This document shows, one piece after another, positions 1 to 7,996 of a stretch of 64,000 nucleotides of DNA; position 1 is the stretch's first letter, and each line of letters starts with the position of its first letter. The DNA is from Desulfobacteraceae bacterium (GTDB taxonomy: Bacteria > Desulfobacterota > Desulfobacteria > Desulfobacterales > Desulfobacteraceae), in NCBI GenBank assembly GCA_016744295.1, contig JADGEQ010000016.1, positions 1 to 64,000 on the forward strand. Direction: 5' to 3'. The position numbers were made by a program, and so were the translations under genes. The notes under the pieces are model-generated. The model had not been told where the DNA came from. It saw nothing but the letters and a program-made list of their open reading frames with translations, and did no database searches.

Positions 1-117
1 TGATGATAGTTTTTTGGTTGCACAAATATTCTATCTGCTTGATCCATCAAGCACAACGGGGTTTTTTATTTTTTTTGATGGTGGATTGGGGTTTTGATTA
101 TCATACAGCAATTTGTT

Positions 118-325
118 CCTTGAAGCCGGCATGAAAACAAAAAAAGGCATAATTTTGAACGGGTCTTTCCAAAGTCCTTTTGAATTTTTGTGAAACGGTT
201 TAATGCCCGGCTCCTGAAAATGATCAACAAAGGGGTTCACCCTGAATATCAGCCCAGGATCTTTGTTCTCTCCGCTGGGTGGCCTATGTCCAGGAGTCCA
301 GCCGGGACAACCGTCTGGCCCAATT
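118..325 (+). pseudogene. Decayed partial copy of the patB-hal junction
   Basis: This stretch is a collapsed copy of sequence found intact further downstream. Bases 118-160 resemble 6101-6137, just after patB. Bases about 206-240 resemble hal around 6654-6692 (shared run ending AAAGGGGTTCAC). From 241 the sequence jumps to hal 7155 onward (CCTGAATATCAGCCCAGG versus CCTGAATACCAGCCCAGG) and fades near 325. About 460 bases of hal are missing at a junction with short similarity (TTCACC/TTCATCC). Several indels rule out a functional product. Bases 1-117 hold nothing I recognise. Confidence 0.75.
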
Positions 326-333
326 GCCCCCTG

Positions 334-2046
334 CTACTCAAATAATAATTTTTTAGTAATATTTAATCTGCGCATCCGTGATTGGAGATTTTGACGTTGA
401 ATCCCCAATGTTTTTGCACTTTGGGTAATATTGCCGTTCTGTTTGTCCAGGGCCGTTAGTATCCACTCTTTTTCCATTTTTCTAAGCCTTTCGGGAAGGG
501 GGGCCAGGGGATCACCCTGAAGGGATGTCTTGGGGGATTCACATTTATTGTTTTTAATAATGTTGGGCTGAAAATAATCAGGAAGATGATCCGGTGTCAG
601 TATGGATTCATTTTCAACTTTGTAGTATGCACCCTCGATAATATGTGAAAGTTCCCGGACATTACCCGGCCAGTGGTGGTGTTTGAAAATTTTTTTCAGG
701 TCAGTTGAAATATTCGTTATTTTTTTTCCATACAGCTTGTTCATTTTTTTTAAAAAATGATTGGTTAAAAGAAAAATATCCTCCTTTCTTTCACGCAAGG
801 GGGGAATCAATATGACAATGCCGGCAAGTCTATAAAAAAGATCCTGGCGGAACTGCCTGTCGTTTAATCGATCCATTAAATTTTCATTTGTTGCACTGAT
901 GATACGGCATTTAATCGGTCGCTCTATGGACCCTCCGACCCGTCTTACGCTTCTTTCCTCAAGCACACGGAGTAACTTTGACTGCAGGTGAAGGGGCATT
1001 GAGTTGATTTCATCAAGAAACAGCGTGCCTTGTTTGGCCTGCTCGAACAGGCCGACGGTGTCCTCAGACCCAGTAAACGCGCCCTTTTTGGTCCCAAATA
1101 ATGTACTTTCCATTAGTGATTCGGGTATTGCCGAACAAACAGCTGCAATAAAAGGCTTGTCCGCATTTTTTCCCTCATTGTGAATGCTTTGTGCAAACAA
1201 TTCCTTTCCAATACCGGTTTCCCCTTGGATTAGAATCGTAGCAAAACCATATGATGCTTTTATGGCCTTTTTTCGGGCGGATTTAAATATCGGGGTATTT
1301 CCTAAAATGTCATCAAACTGATAGCGGGTGCCGTTAATTTTTCCGCTGTTTATCAACGAGCATTCCTGTATTTGACTCTGGAGGTCGATGGCTCTTTTCA
1401 GCCACCTGCGGATTTTTGTAATAAACTTATTAATGGATATCACTGCGATTGTTTTTCCATTCTTTCTAACCGGAAAATAATTAGACAGGATATCTACCTG
1501 CTTGCCGTCGATTGTTGTATAGTTCAGGTATTTGTCCTTAATTTGTTTTCCGGTCTTGAAAACGGATTTCAATTCCACCAGCATTTTTGTGCGGTTTGCT
1601 TGATCAAAACGCTTGATGTGCTGATTGTGAAATAATTCATTTCCGTCTTTGTCAATCGCATAAACAGCATCCTGTACTGCATCTAAGGCGCGGGTCATAA
1701 TCAAGGTATGTGTTTCGCTTTTTATGGATGTTGTAATATCATTGAGCAGGAGAAGATGGGTGTGGGAAAAGATCCGGGGGGCGGTTAGAAACTCGATCCT
1801 CAAATGGTGCCCGTTTAATGAATGGTAAAGAATTTTGTCGCTCTTCATTTTTATTTTAGTGTCAATAAATTCAGGTACTCTCATGTCTTGCTGTTTTGAA
1901 ATGCCAAGCATTTTTTGGGCTGAATTGTTCATAAAAAGAATTTTGGAATTGGTTTCAATTTTCAAAGACGGTTCCTCTTTGATCAGAATGCAGCCGCTTT
2001 CACTGTTTTTGAAAAACGATTTCAGGCTTTTAAAATGAGTGCCCAT
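334..2046 (-). CDS. Sigma-54-dependent activator with PAS sensor region
   Basis: This is an enhancer-binding activator of RNA polymerase-sigma54. The first ~215 residues look like two PAS-like sensor segments, with no receiver domain, so it probably senses a small molecule. The AAA+ domain follows, with Walker A GETGIGKE near residue 275, the sigma-54 contact loop GAFTGS, and Walker B LFLDEI. A Fis-type helix-turn-helix ends the protein (QSAKTLGIQRQNLQSRMRR). I start at the ATG at 2046 (570 aa): GGAGGTG lies just upstream, whereas the ATG at 2058 has no Shine-Dalgarno. The gene diverges from ridA, and a -24/-12 promoter on the ridA side makes that cluster its likely target. The ligand is unknown. 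Confidence 0.9.
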   Translation of the reverse strand: MGTHFKSLKSFFKNSESGCILIKEEPSLKIETNSKILFMNNSAQKMLGISKQQDMRVPEFIDTKIKMKSDKILYHSLNGHHLRIEFLTAPRIFSHTHLLLLNDITTSIKSETHTLIMTRALDAVQDAVYAIDKDGNELFHNQHIKRFDQANRTKMLVELKSVFKTGKQIKDKYLNYTTIDGKQVDILSNYFPVRKNGKTIAVISINKFITKIRRWLKRAIDLQSQIQECSLINSGKINGTRYQFDDILGNTPIFKSARKKAIKASYGFATILIQGETGIGKELFAQSIHNEGKNADKPFIAAVCSAIPESLMESTLFGTKKGAFTGSEDTVGLFEQAKQGTLFLDEINSMPLHLQSKLLRVLEERSVRRVGGSIERPIKCRIISATNENLMDRLNDRQFRQDLFYRLAGIVILIPPLRERKEDIFLLTNHFLKKMNKLYGKKITNISTDLKKIFKHHHWPGNVRELSHIIEGAYYKVENESILTPDHLPDYFQPNIIKNNKCESPKTSLQGDPLAPLPERLRKMEKEWILTALDKQNGNITQSAKTLGIQRQNLQSRMRRLNITKKLLFE

Positions 2047-2088
2047 CAGCACCTCCATGAATTTGGGTGTATTGAAATATTAATCAAT

Positions 2089-2126
2089 AAGTGCAAAAAA
2101 GTGTTGCGCAATAATTATTTGCACTT
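2089..2126. promoter_or_regulatory. Candidate activator-binding dyad (UAS)
   Basis: A 9-bp inverted repeat, AAGTGCAAA (2089-2097) and TTTGCACTT (2118-2126), surrounds a second palindrome TTGCGCAA (2104-2111). It lies about 150 bp upstream of the -24 element at 2278, a usual distance for a sigma-54 activator site, and between the divergent activator gene and its presumed target. Binding is inference. Confidence 0.45.
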
Positions 2127-2277
2127 TATCTTATTATGCCTGGGTAGTGAAATAATTCATATGGGAGTTTTAATCAAGGAAAAAAATAAATCATATCAAG
2201 CAAACGTCCTATACTGCAAAGATATATACTATTTTGCAGCCGATATATGTTTAAATAATATATCTAAAGATAGCGTG

Positions 2278-2293
2278 TGGCATATTGCTTGCT
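2278..2293 (+). promoter_or_regulatory. Sigma-54 (-24/-12) promoter
   Basis: TGGCATATTGCTTGCT fits the sigma-54 consensus TGGCAYRNNNNTTGCW at every defined base, with the GG and GC doublets correctly spaced. It points toward ridA, 350 bp downstream, and lies next to a divergent sigma-54 activator gene. The predicted transcript would begin near 2305 and run through the patB relic before ridA. Confidence 0.8.
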
Positions 2294-2382
2294 TTAGTTT
2301 ATATATAGAGAAAACGAAAAGAAATTTTTTTCAAATAGTTAACCTGTCACTGCGGAGAGAAGATGATAGAAAAAAACAGGTG

Positions 2383-2606
2383 TACGAGAGTTTTTTTAAA
2401 GCCTTTTGGTTTATACGGCAGGCGTGTTGTTGAAAATCGATTAAAGTATGAGCTTAATCAATATACCATTGATTTTGAAAGGCTGTCAGAGGATATCCGG
2501 TTGAAATCCCATTTGCAGTTAAAACAAGGGTAATTGAAAATCATTCAATGAAAATTGAATTGATCCGCTTCTTGACGCCGGCATGAAAATAAGGAAACCA
2601 CAATTT
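2383..2606 (+). pseudogene. Internally deleted copy of patB
   Basis: This is a relic of the gene at 4821-6068. Bases 2383-2412 match the sequence upstream of patB (4721-4750). Bases 2415-2509 match patB 5215-5309 with only two substitutions. From 2511 the match jumps to 6046 and runs past the patB stop to about 6137. The deletion of ~735 bp is joined at a shared AAATCC. It is too short and internally deleted to give an enzyme. It sits in the transcribed leader between the sigma-54 promoter and ridA. Confidence 0.88.
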
Positions 2607-2649
2607 ACAGAAGTATTTTTTTATAAATTATAATCAAAGAAAGGGTATC

Positions 2650-3027
2650 ATGAAAGAAATTATCAACACCAGACGTGCGCCTGCCGCCATCGGACCTTAT
2701 TCCCAGGCCGTTGCAGCCGGGGATATGCTGTTTGTATCCGGTCAATTGCCCATTGACCCTGAAACTTCCCGAATCGTCACAAAGGATATCAGCGTTCAAA
2801 CCAGGGCTTCCATGGAAAATATCGTTGCCATTTTAAAGAAAGCCGGTATGGATTTGGACAATGTTGTCAAGACAACGGTATTTATTTCAGACATGAATGA
2901 TTTTATCAAGGTCAATGAGATATACAGCAAGTATTTTCAGGTTAATCCGCCGGCAAGGTCCTGTGTTGAAGTCAGCCGCCTGCCCAAGGACGCTTTGGTG
3001 GAGATTGAAGTCATTGCCCGCAAGTGA
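2650..3027 (+). CDS. ridA: RidA family reactive-intermediate deaminase
   Basis: RidA proteins hydrolyse enamine/imine intermediates such as 2-aminoacrylate, released by PLP-dependent lyases and dehydratases, before they damage other PLP enzymes. The 125-residue length is typical of this trimeric cytosolic family. Family features seen are the N-terminal AIGPYSQAV, the LFVSGQLP strand, and the C-terminal [10 protein letters not shown] with the conserved Arg, followed by [14 protein letters not shown] precedes the ATG. It is the first gene of the amino-acid cluster. Its pairing with the C-S lyase gene patB makes functional sense, because beta-elimination by that family yields 2-aminoacrylate. 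Confidence 0.93.
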   Translation: MKEIINTRRAPAAIGPYSQAVAAGDMLFVSGQLPIDPETSRIVTKDISVQTRASMENIVAILKKAGMDLDNVVKTTVFISDMNDFIKVNEIYSKYFQVNPPARSCVEVSRLPKDALVEIEVIARK

Positions 3028-3257
3028 ATCAGGAGGGCAAGATTTAATTCAATGGGATCGGATTATTTTTTCTTGGCCCCGTCCGGGTGACAGGTTGTTC
3101 GGTCAAAATGCATAAAGTGTGTATCCTTAAAATTTAGTGTTTTTTTTGAGACGGGTGTCCAGGGGGCTTGACGGCTCAAATGGCTGGTGAAATTGTAAAA
3201 AAATGATGATTCAAACCTTTAAATTCTAATTGAAAATTGTTGTTGGAGGCTTAGTCG

Positions 3258-4697
3258 ATGAATATTGCAGTAGTTCTAGATCGGATTGTTGGTATTTTAT
3301 GGGGGCTGCCGTTGCTGGTCGGCCTTGTGGGCGTTGGGTTGTTTTTTACCGTTAAGAGCGGTTTTTGGCAGTTTCGGTTTTTTGGTCATGCATTCAAGTA
3401 TGCCTATTCCATGTTTACTAAAAAAGAAACCAGTAAGGAAAAGGATGGCATATTAAGCTCCTACCAGGCCATTGCCACGGCCCTGGGGTCTGCCGTGGGA
3501 ATCGGGAATATTGCCGGGGTGGCCAGCGCCATTGCCCTGGGAGGCCCGGGTGCCCTATTCTGGATGTGGGTCTGCGCCTTGATAGGCATGGCCACAAAAA
3601 TGGCTGAAATCACCCTGGCGGTTCATTATCGGACAAAGGATCCCAATGGAGAGGCCTATGGCGGGCCCACCTATTACCTGGAAAAAGGGTTTAAGGAAAA
3701 AGGGTATTTCGGCTGGAAACCCCTTGCCCTTATATTCGGCGCCGGTATCATGAGTGATTATTTTTTGGGAATGTCCGCCTACACCATTTCCGAGGCCGTG
3801 AGTGTGACCTTTCATGTGGACCAGATTCTTGTGGGCGTGGGATTTGCCATCCTCATATATATCGTTGTTTTGGGCGGCATCAAACGCCTGGGAAGTGTGC
3901 TGGCCATCGTGGTTCCCGTCATGGCGGTCTGTTATGTGCTGGCAGGACTTGTCATCATCCTTAAGGATGCATCTGCACTGCCTGCCACCTTTGCCTTGAT
4001 TTTCAAGTCAGCGTTTACGCCTATAGCGCCGGTGGGCGGCTTTGCCGGTGCCAGCATCGCCCTTGCATGCAGAACCGGAATCGCCAGGGGGGTTTATAGT
4101 AATGAAGCCGGCTGGGGAACCGCCGCCATGATCCATTCCACGGCAAAGGTCGACCACCCTGTCAAGCAGGGCCTGCTGGGGATCGTCGAAGTCTTCATCG
4201 ATACAATGATCGTCTGCAGTGTTACAGGACTTGTCATCATCAATACCGGCTCCTGGAGTACGGGCCTTTCCAGTTCAGCCCTGGCCCTGCATGCCTTTGA
4301 AAAGGGACTGGGCCAATGGGGAGCCATCGTCCTGACCCTGGGTATCTTTATCCTGGGATGGACATCGGTCACAGCCAAGTATACCAATTATGAGATTGTC
4401 TTAAGGCATGCTTTCGGCCTGAATTATAAGGTTAGACAGATTATCATCAAGCTCATGCGTTACGGCGTGGCTCTGCCTGGTCTTTTTTTGACCATCTATA
4501 CGGTGAAAAAAGGAATTCCCTCCTCAATGGTGTGGCTGTGTGCCGATATGGTTACGGCCCTGCCCACCTATGTCAACCTCATTGCATTATTCTGCCTGAG
4601 TGGTAAGTTCTTTACATTATTAAAGGATTATACCGACAAAAAATTTAAGCCTTCAAAATCAAATCCCGTAGCAGTTAAATTGTTTTCAGACGATTAA
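3258..4697 (+). CDS. Sodium:alanine/glycine symporter (AGCS family)
   Basis: This inner-membrane carrier of 479 residues has about ten or eleven hydrophobic segments. It carries AGCS signatures: ATALGSAVGIGNIAGVASAI near residue 75, the GGPGALFWMW segment, and EAGWGTAAMIHS in the second half. Family members import alanine, glycine or related small amino acids with Na+. TTGGAGG precedes the ATG. Its place between ridA and patB suggests it supplies the substrate handled by the downstream lyases; the exact amino acid cannot be read from sequence. Confidence 0.93.
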   Translation: MNIAVVLDRIVGILWGLPLLVGLVGVGLFFTVKSGFWQFRFFGHAFKYAYSMFTKKETSKEKDGILSSYQAIATALGSAVGIGNIAGVASAIALGGPGALFWMWVCALIGMATKMAEITLAVHYRTKDPNGEAYGGPTYYLEKGFKEKGYFGWKPLALIFGAGIMSDYFLGMSAYTISEAVSVTFHVDQILVGVGFAILIYIVVLGGIKRLGSVLAIVVPVMAVCYVLAGLVIILKDASALPATFALIFKSAFTPIAPVGGFAGASIALACRTGIARGVYSNEAGWGTAAMIHSTAKVDHPVKQGLLGIVEVFIDTMIVCSVTGLVIINTGSWSTGLSSSALALHAFEKGLGQWGAIVLTLGIFILGWTSVTAKYTNYEIVLRHAFGLNYKVRQIIIKLMRYGVALPGLFLTIYTVKKGIPSSMVWLCADMVTALPTYVNLIALFCLSGKFFTLLKDYTDKKFKPSKSNPVAVKLFSDD

Positions 4698-4704
4698 TCA
4701 AACA

Positions 4705-4779
4705 GGCTGTCACACCCTGTAACCGAGAGTTTTTTTAAGCCTTTTGGTTTCAGGTGTGACAGCCGGGGTTTTTAACCCC
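4705..4779 (+). terminator. Hairpin pair between symporter and patB genes
   Basis: A perfect 12-bp stem, GGCTGTCACACC (4705-4716) with GGTGTGACAGCC (4753-4764), is followed at once by GGGGTT/AACCCC (4765-4779) and a T-rich run. The loop of the first stem contains the segment that recurs in the relic at 2383-2412. It could be a weak terminator or an mRNA processing/stability element. Confidence 0.4.
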
Positions 4780-4820
4780 TGGTGTTTTTTATGGGGGCAT
4801 TGCAAAAAAAAAGGATTTAG

Positions 4821-6068
4821 ATGATGAAGTATAATTTTGACCGGCGTGTTGACAGGCGTGGAACCGATACCTTTAAATGGGATAAACTGGCAGCAAGATT
4901 CGGAAGGGATGATATTATTTCCATGTGGATTGCGGATATGGAATTTGAAACCCCGGTTCCGGTTCGGGATGCCCTGAAAAAAAGATGCGACCATGGGATT
5001 TTTGGATATACGTTCAGGTCGGATGCCTACCATGATGCCGTAAGAAAATGGGTCAAGGCCCGCAGCAACTGGGAAATAAAAAATGAGTGGATCTGCTTCT
5101 GTCCTGGAATCGTGCCGGCGTTGAGCCTTTGTGTTAATACCTTTACCCGTCCCGGGGACAAGGTGATTACCCAGACCCCTGTTTATCCTCCCTTTTATAC
5201 TGTGGTAAAAAAAAACGGCAGGCGTGTTGTTGAAAATCGATTAAAGTATGAGCTTAATCAATATACCATTGATTTTGAAAGGCTGGCAGAGGATATCCGG
5301 TTAAAATCCACCCCTTTTACCAGTTCCCTTGCCAACGGGGCGTACCAATTTGATCCGGCCGTTAAAATGATGCTGTTTTGTAATCCCCACAACCCCACAG
5401 GGCGTGTCTGGCAGCAAAGTGAACTGGAACGTATTGGCCGAATATGCCTGGAAAACAATATTCTGATTGTTTCCGATGATATCCATTGCGACCTTGTATA
5501 CCGGAAAAATCAATACATCCCCATTGCCTCGCTGTCCCGGGAACTTCAGGCCAACACCATTACCTGCATTTCCCCGGGCAAGACCTTTAACCTGACAGGT
5601 CTTGCCACCTCGGCCATTATCATTCCCGATGAAAAATTAAGACAGGCATACAACAATACCCTGGAGACCCTGGAGCTTGACGGGGGAAATATTTTCGGCG
5701 CAATTGCCACAACCCAGGCCTATACCCATGGAGAGGACTGGCTGGACCAGCTTTTGGCATACCTGGAAAACAATTTGAATTTTCTTTTGGAATATTTTGA
5801 TGAAAAAATCCCTTTGATCAAGCCGGTTAAGCCGGAAGGAACCTTTCTGGTATGGCTGGATTGCACAGGGCTTGGCCTGGAAGGCCTGGAATTGATGGAT
5901 TTTTTTGTGAACCAGGCAGGGCTTGCCGTAAATCCGGGAGATTCTTTTGGGAAAGATTCAAGTCGGTTTGTGCGGATGAACATGGCATTTCCTAAAAAAG
6001 TCCTGGAAACCGCTTTAAACAGGCTTGAGGCTGCGGTGAAATCCCGTTTGCAGTTAAAACAAGGGTAA
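4821..6068 (+). CDS. patB: PatB/MalY-type PLP-dependent C-S beta-lyase
   Basis: This 415-residue fold-type I PLP enzyme belongs to the MalY/PatB group (cystathionine beta-lyases that cleave C-S bonds, releasing a thiol, pyruvate and ammonia). Visible motifs are the N-terminal KWD block with WIADMEF, FCPGIVPAL, the CNPHNPTGRVW loop, the SDDIHCDL aspartate that contacts PLP, the Schiff-base lysine in SPGKTFNLTGL, and RMNMAFP with the carboxylate-binding Arg. It is full length. Two truncated copies of its region lie upstream (118-325 and 2383-2606). An aminotransferase role is a less likely alternative within this family. Confidence 0.88.
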   Translation: MMKYNFDRRVDRRGTDTFKWDKLAARFGRDDIISMWIADMEFETPVPVRDALKKRCDHGIFGYTFRSDAYHDAVRKWVKARSNWEIKNEWICFCPGIVPALSLCVNTFTRPGDKVITQTPVYPPFYTVVKKNGRRVVENRLKYELNQYTIDFERLAEDIRLKSTPFTSSLANGAYQFDPAVKMMLFCNPHNPTGRVWQQSELERIGRICLENNILIVSDDIHCDLVYRKNQYIPIASLSRELQANTITCISPGKTFNLTGLATSAIIIPDEKLRQAYNNTLETLELDGGNIFGAIATTQAYTHGEDWLDQLLAYLENNLNFLLEYFDEKIPLIKPVKPEGTFLVWLDCTGLGLEGLELMDFFVNQAGLAVNPGDSFGKDSSRFVRMNMAFPKKVLETALNRLEAAVKSRLQLKQG

Positions 6069-6144
6069 TTGATAATCATTCAAAGAAAATTGATTTGCTT
6101 CTTGAAGCCGACATGAAAATAAGGAAGTGCAATTTTGAAATAGT

Positions 6145-6158
6145 CTTGTATATACAAG
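6145..6158. promoter_or_regulatory. Perfect 14-bp palindrome upstream of hal
   Basis: CTTGTATATACAAG is a perfect palindrome in the 219-bp gap between patB and hal, about 130 bp before the hal start. Palindromes of this form are common operators of GntR- or MarR-type repressors. No such regulator is adjacent, so the role is open. The rest of the gap carries the patB 3' segment that is repeated at 118-160 and 2566-2606. Confidence 0.35.
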
Positions 6159-6287
6159 TCAAAGAACAGGGACACTCCCTTTTACAGATCAAAAGACGTA
6201 TCAAATTATCGGGGTGTTGACCCATTATTCAGCCGGTTTGGAGCAAAAAAAAATCCGGCCTGTGTGAAAACCATTAGGAGAAGAGTT

Positions 6288-7904
6288 ATGAATACACTGA
6301 TTTTAGACGGCGAGAATTTGACGATCGAAGATGTGGTTATGGTGGCCAGGGAAAACTGGAAAGTAAAAATAGCCGATTCCTGTAGGCAGGAAATCATCAA
6401 GGTCAGAAAATATATTGAGGAAAAATGGATCAAACATGATGATGCACCGCCGGTGTACGGGTTTAACACCGGTGTGGGCAAACTAAAGGATTTTAATATC
6501 GGCATCCAGGACAATGAATTGTTTCAAAATAATATTGTCATGACCCATTGCGGCGGCGTGGGCGAGCCCGCTTCCGAAGAGGTGGTCAGGGCCACCATGC
6601 TGGTCAGGATCAATGCCTTTTGCCAGGGGGCATCGGGTCTTCGCATGGAAGTCATTGACCGGCTTTTGGAAATGCTCAACAAAGGGGTTCACCCCATCAT
6701 CCCAGACCAGGGATCTGTCGGGGCCTGCGGTGATCTGGCACCCCTGGCCCATATGGTCTCGGTGCTCATCGGCTATAAGGATGCCGAAGCCATGTACCAG
6801 GGCGAGCGTTGTTTTGCACCCCAGGCCCTGGAAAAGGCGAAGATCACCCCCATCCAATATCAATTGCAGGCAAAGGACTGCCTGGCACTGATCAACGGCA
6901 CCACCATGTTTGCCGGCATGGCAGCCTTAAATTGCCATGATGCCCAGTGTTTGATCAAGGAAGCCGAGGTTTCCGGCGCCCTGAGCCTGGAAGCCATGCG
7001 AGGCGAAATGGCCGCCTTTGACGAAAGAATTCACCTGGCCCGCCGGCAGAATGGGCAGGTTGCCTGTGCACGAAATGTCAGGAAACTGACATTGAAAAGC
7101 CGTCGTACCACGGATGATGCCAGGAAAGTCCACCTTCCCTATGATGTGCTTCATCCTGAATACCAGCCCAGGATCCAGGACCTTTATTCACTTCGCTGCA
7201 TGGCCCAGGTCCAGGGATCCAGCCGGGACAGCCTTGCCCATGCAAAGGACCTGATTCAGCGTGAGATCAACGCTGCCACGGACAATCCTCTGGTGTTCTG
7301 GAATGAAGACGGCAGCCTGGATGTCCTGAGCGGAGGCAATTTTCACGGAGAGCCCATTGCCGTGGCCATGGATATCCTGGCCATGGCCCTGGCCGAGATC
7401 GGGAATATTTCCGAACGGCGGATTTACAGCCTGTGCGACCACACCTTGAGTTACGGCCTGCCCCCCATGCTGGTAGGCGAACCTGTGGGATTGAACTGCG
7501 GTTATCCTGTGATTTCCTGTTCGGCGGCAGCTGTTGCATCGGAAAACAAAACCCTGTGCTTTCCTGCCAGTGTGGACACCATTCCCACCAAGAGCAGCCA
7601 GGAAGACCATGTGAGCATGGCGCCCTGGGCCTGCCGTAAAACCCGGCAGATCATCAATAATCTGCCCAAGATATTGGGAATTGAATATCTGCTGGCATCC
7701 CGGGCCATTTTCATCACCCAGGACGATTTGGGCGAATTTGAACTGGGCCAGGGAACTTCCATTGCCTATGAAATGCTTGCTGCTGCCATCAATTTTAAAA
7801 AAGAGGACAGCTATATGCCCCACCAGTCAAAACCGGCCATTGAATTTGCCGTTTCCGGAAAAATTGTAGAGGAGATTGAAACACATATCGGCAGCCTGGA
7901 TTAA
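6288..7904 (+). CDS. HAL-family aromatic/histidine ammonia-lyase with Ala-Cys-Gly triad
   Basis: This member of the MIO-cofactor lyase family (histidine, phenylalanine and tyrosine ammonia-lyases) has 538 residues from the ATG at 6288, preceded by AGGAG; the ATG at 6264 has none. HAL active-site residues are present: Tyr in YGFNTGVG, His in VMTHCGG (Thr-His resembles the Ser-His of histidine lyases rather than Phe-Leu or His-Leu), Asn in LINGTT, YSLRC, GGNFHGEP, and Glu in SSQEDHVSM. The triad that forms MIO is Ala146-Cys147-Gly148 instead of Ala-Ser-Gly. No urocanase or other hut gene is nearby, so the substrate may be histidine or a derivative. Loss of ammonia or another amine is inferred. 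Confidence 0.88.
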   Translation: MNTLILDGENLTIEDVVMVARENWKVKIADSCRQEIIKVRKYIEEKWIKHDDAPPVYGFNTGVGKLKDFNIGIQDNELFQNNIVMTHCGGVGEPASEEVVRATMLVRINAFCQGASGLRMEVIDRLLEMLNKGVHPIIPDQGSVGACGDLAPLAHMVSVLIGYKDAEAMYQGERCFAPQALEKAKITPIQYQLQAKDCLALINGTTMFAGMAALNCHDAQCLIKEAEVSGALSLEAMRGEMAAFDERIHLARRQNGQVACARNVRKLTLKSRRTTDDARKVHLPYDVLHPEYQPRIQDLYSLRCMAQVQGSSRDSLAHAKDLIQREINAATDNPLVFWNEDGSLDVLSGGNFHGEPIAVAMDILAMALAEIGNISERRIYSLCDHTLSYGLPPMLVGEPVGLNCGYPVISCSAAAVASENKTLCFPASVDTIPTKSSQEDHVSMAPWACRKTRQIINNLPKILGIEYLLASRAIFITQDDLGEFELGQGTSIAYEMLAAAINFKKEDSYMPHQSKPAIEFAVSGKIVEEIETHIGSLD

Positions 7905-7933
7905 GAAAAATAATTTTGTTTTTCGCGTTGTGT

Positions 7934-7964
7934 AAACCCCGGCGCTGCAATGCCGGGGTTTTGA
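7934..7964 (+). terminator. Intrinsic terminator/attenuator after hal
   Basis: A perfect 10-bp stem, AAACCCCGGC with GCCGGGGTTT, and an 8-base loop, followed by TTTTG. It lies 30 bp after the hal stop and 30 bp before nhaC, so it probably lowers rather than abolishes nhaC transcription. Confidence 0.65.
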
Positions 7965-7996
7965 TAAAGATGTTCTTAGGTTTTGGAGAAAAAAGC

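Noticed and set aside
31..240. 69-codon minus-strand frame at the window start
   Set aside because: It covers the patB-hal relic and has no start signal; no protein family fits.
2035..2433. 132-codon frame in the divergent promoter region
   Set aside because: It spans the sigma-54 promoter and ends in the patB relic, with no ribosome-binding site or family; better read as regulatory DNA.
7188..7823. 211-codon antisense frame over the HAL-type gene
   Set aside because: Shadow frame; composition reflects the opposite strand.
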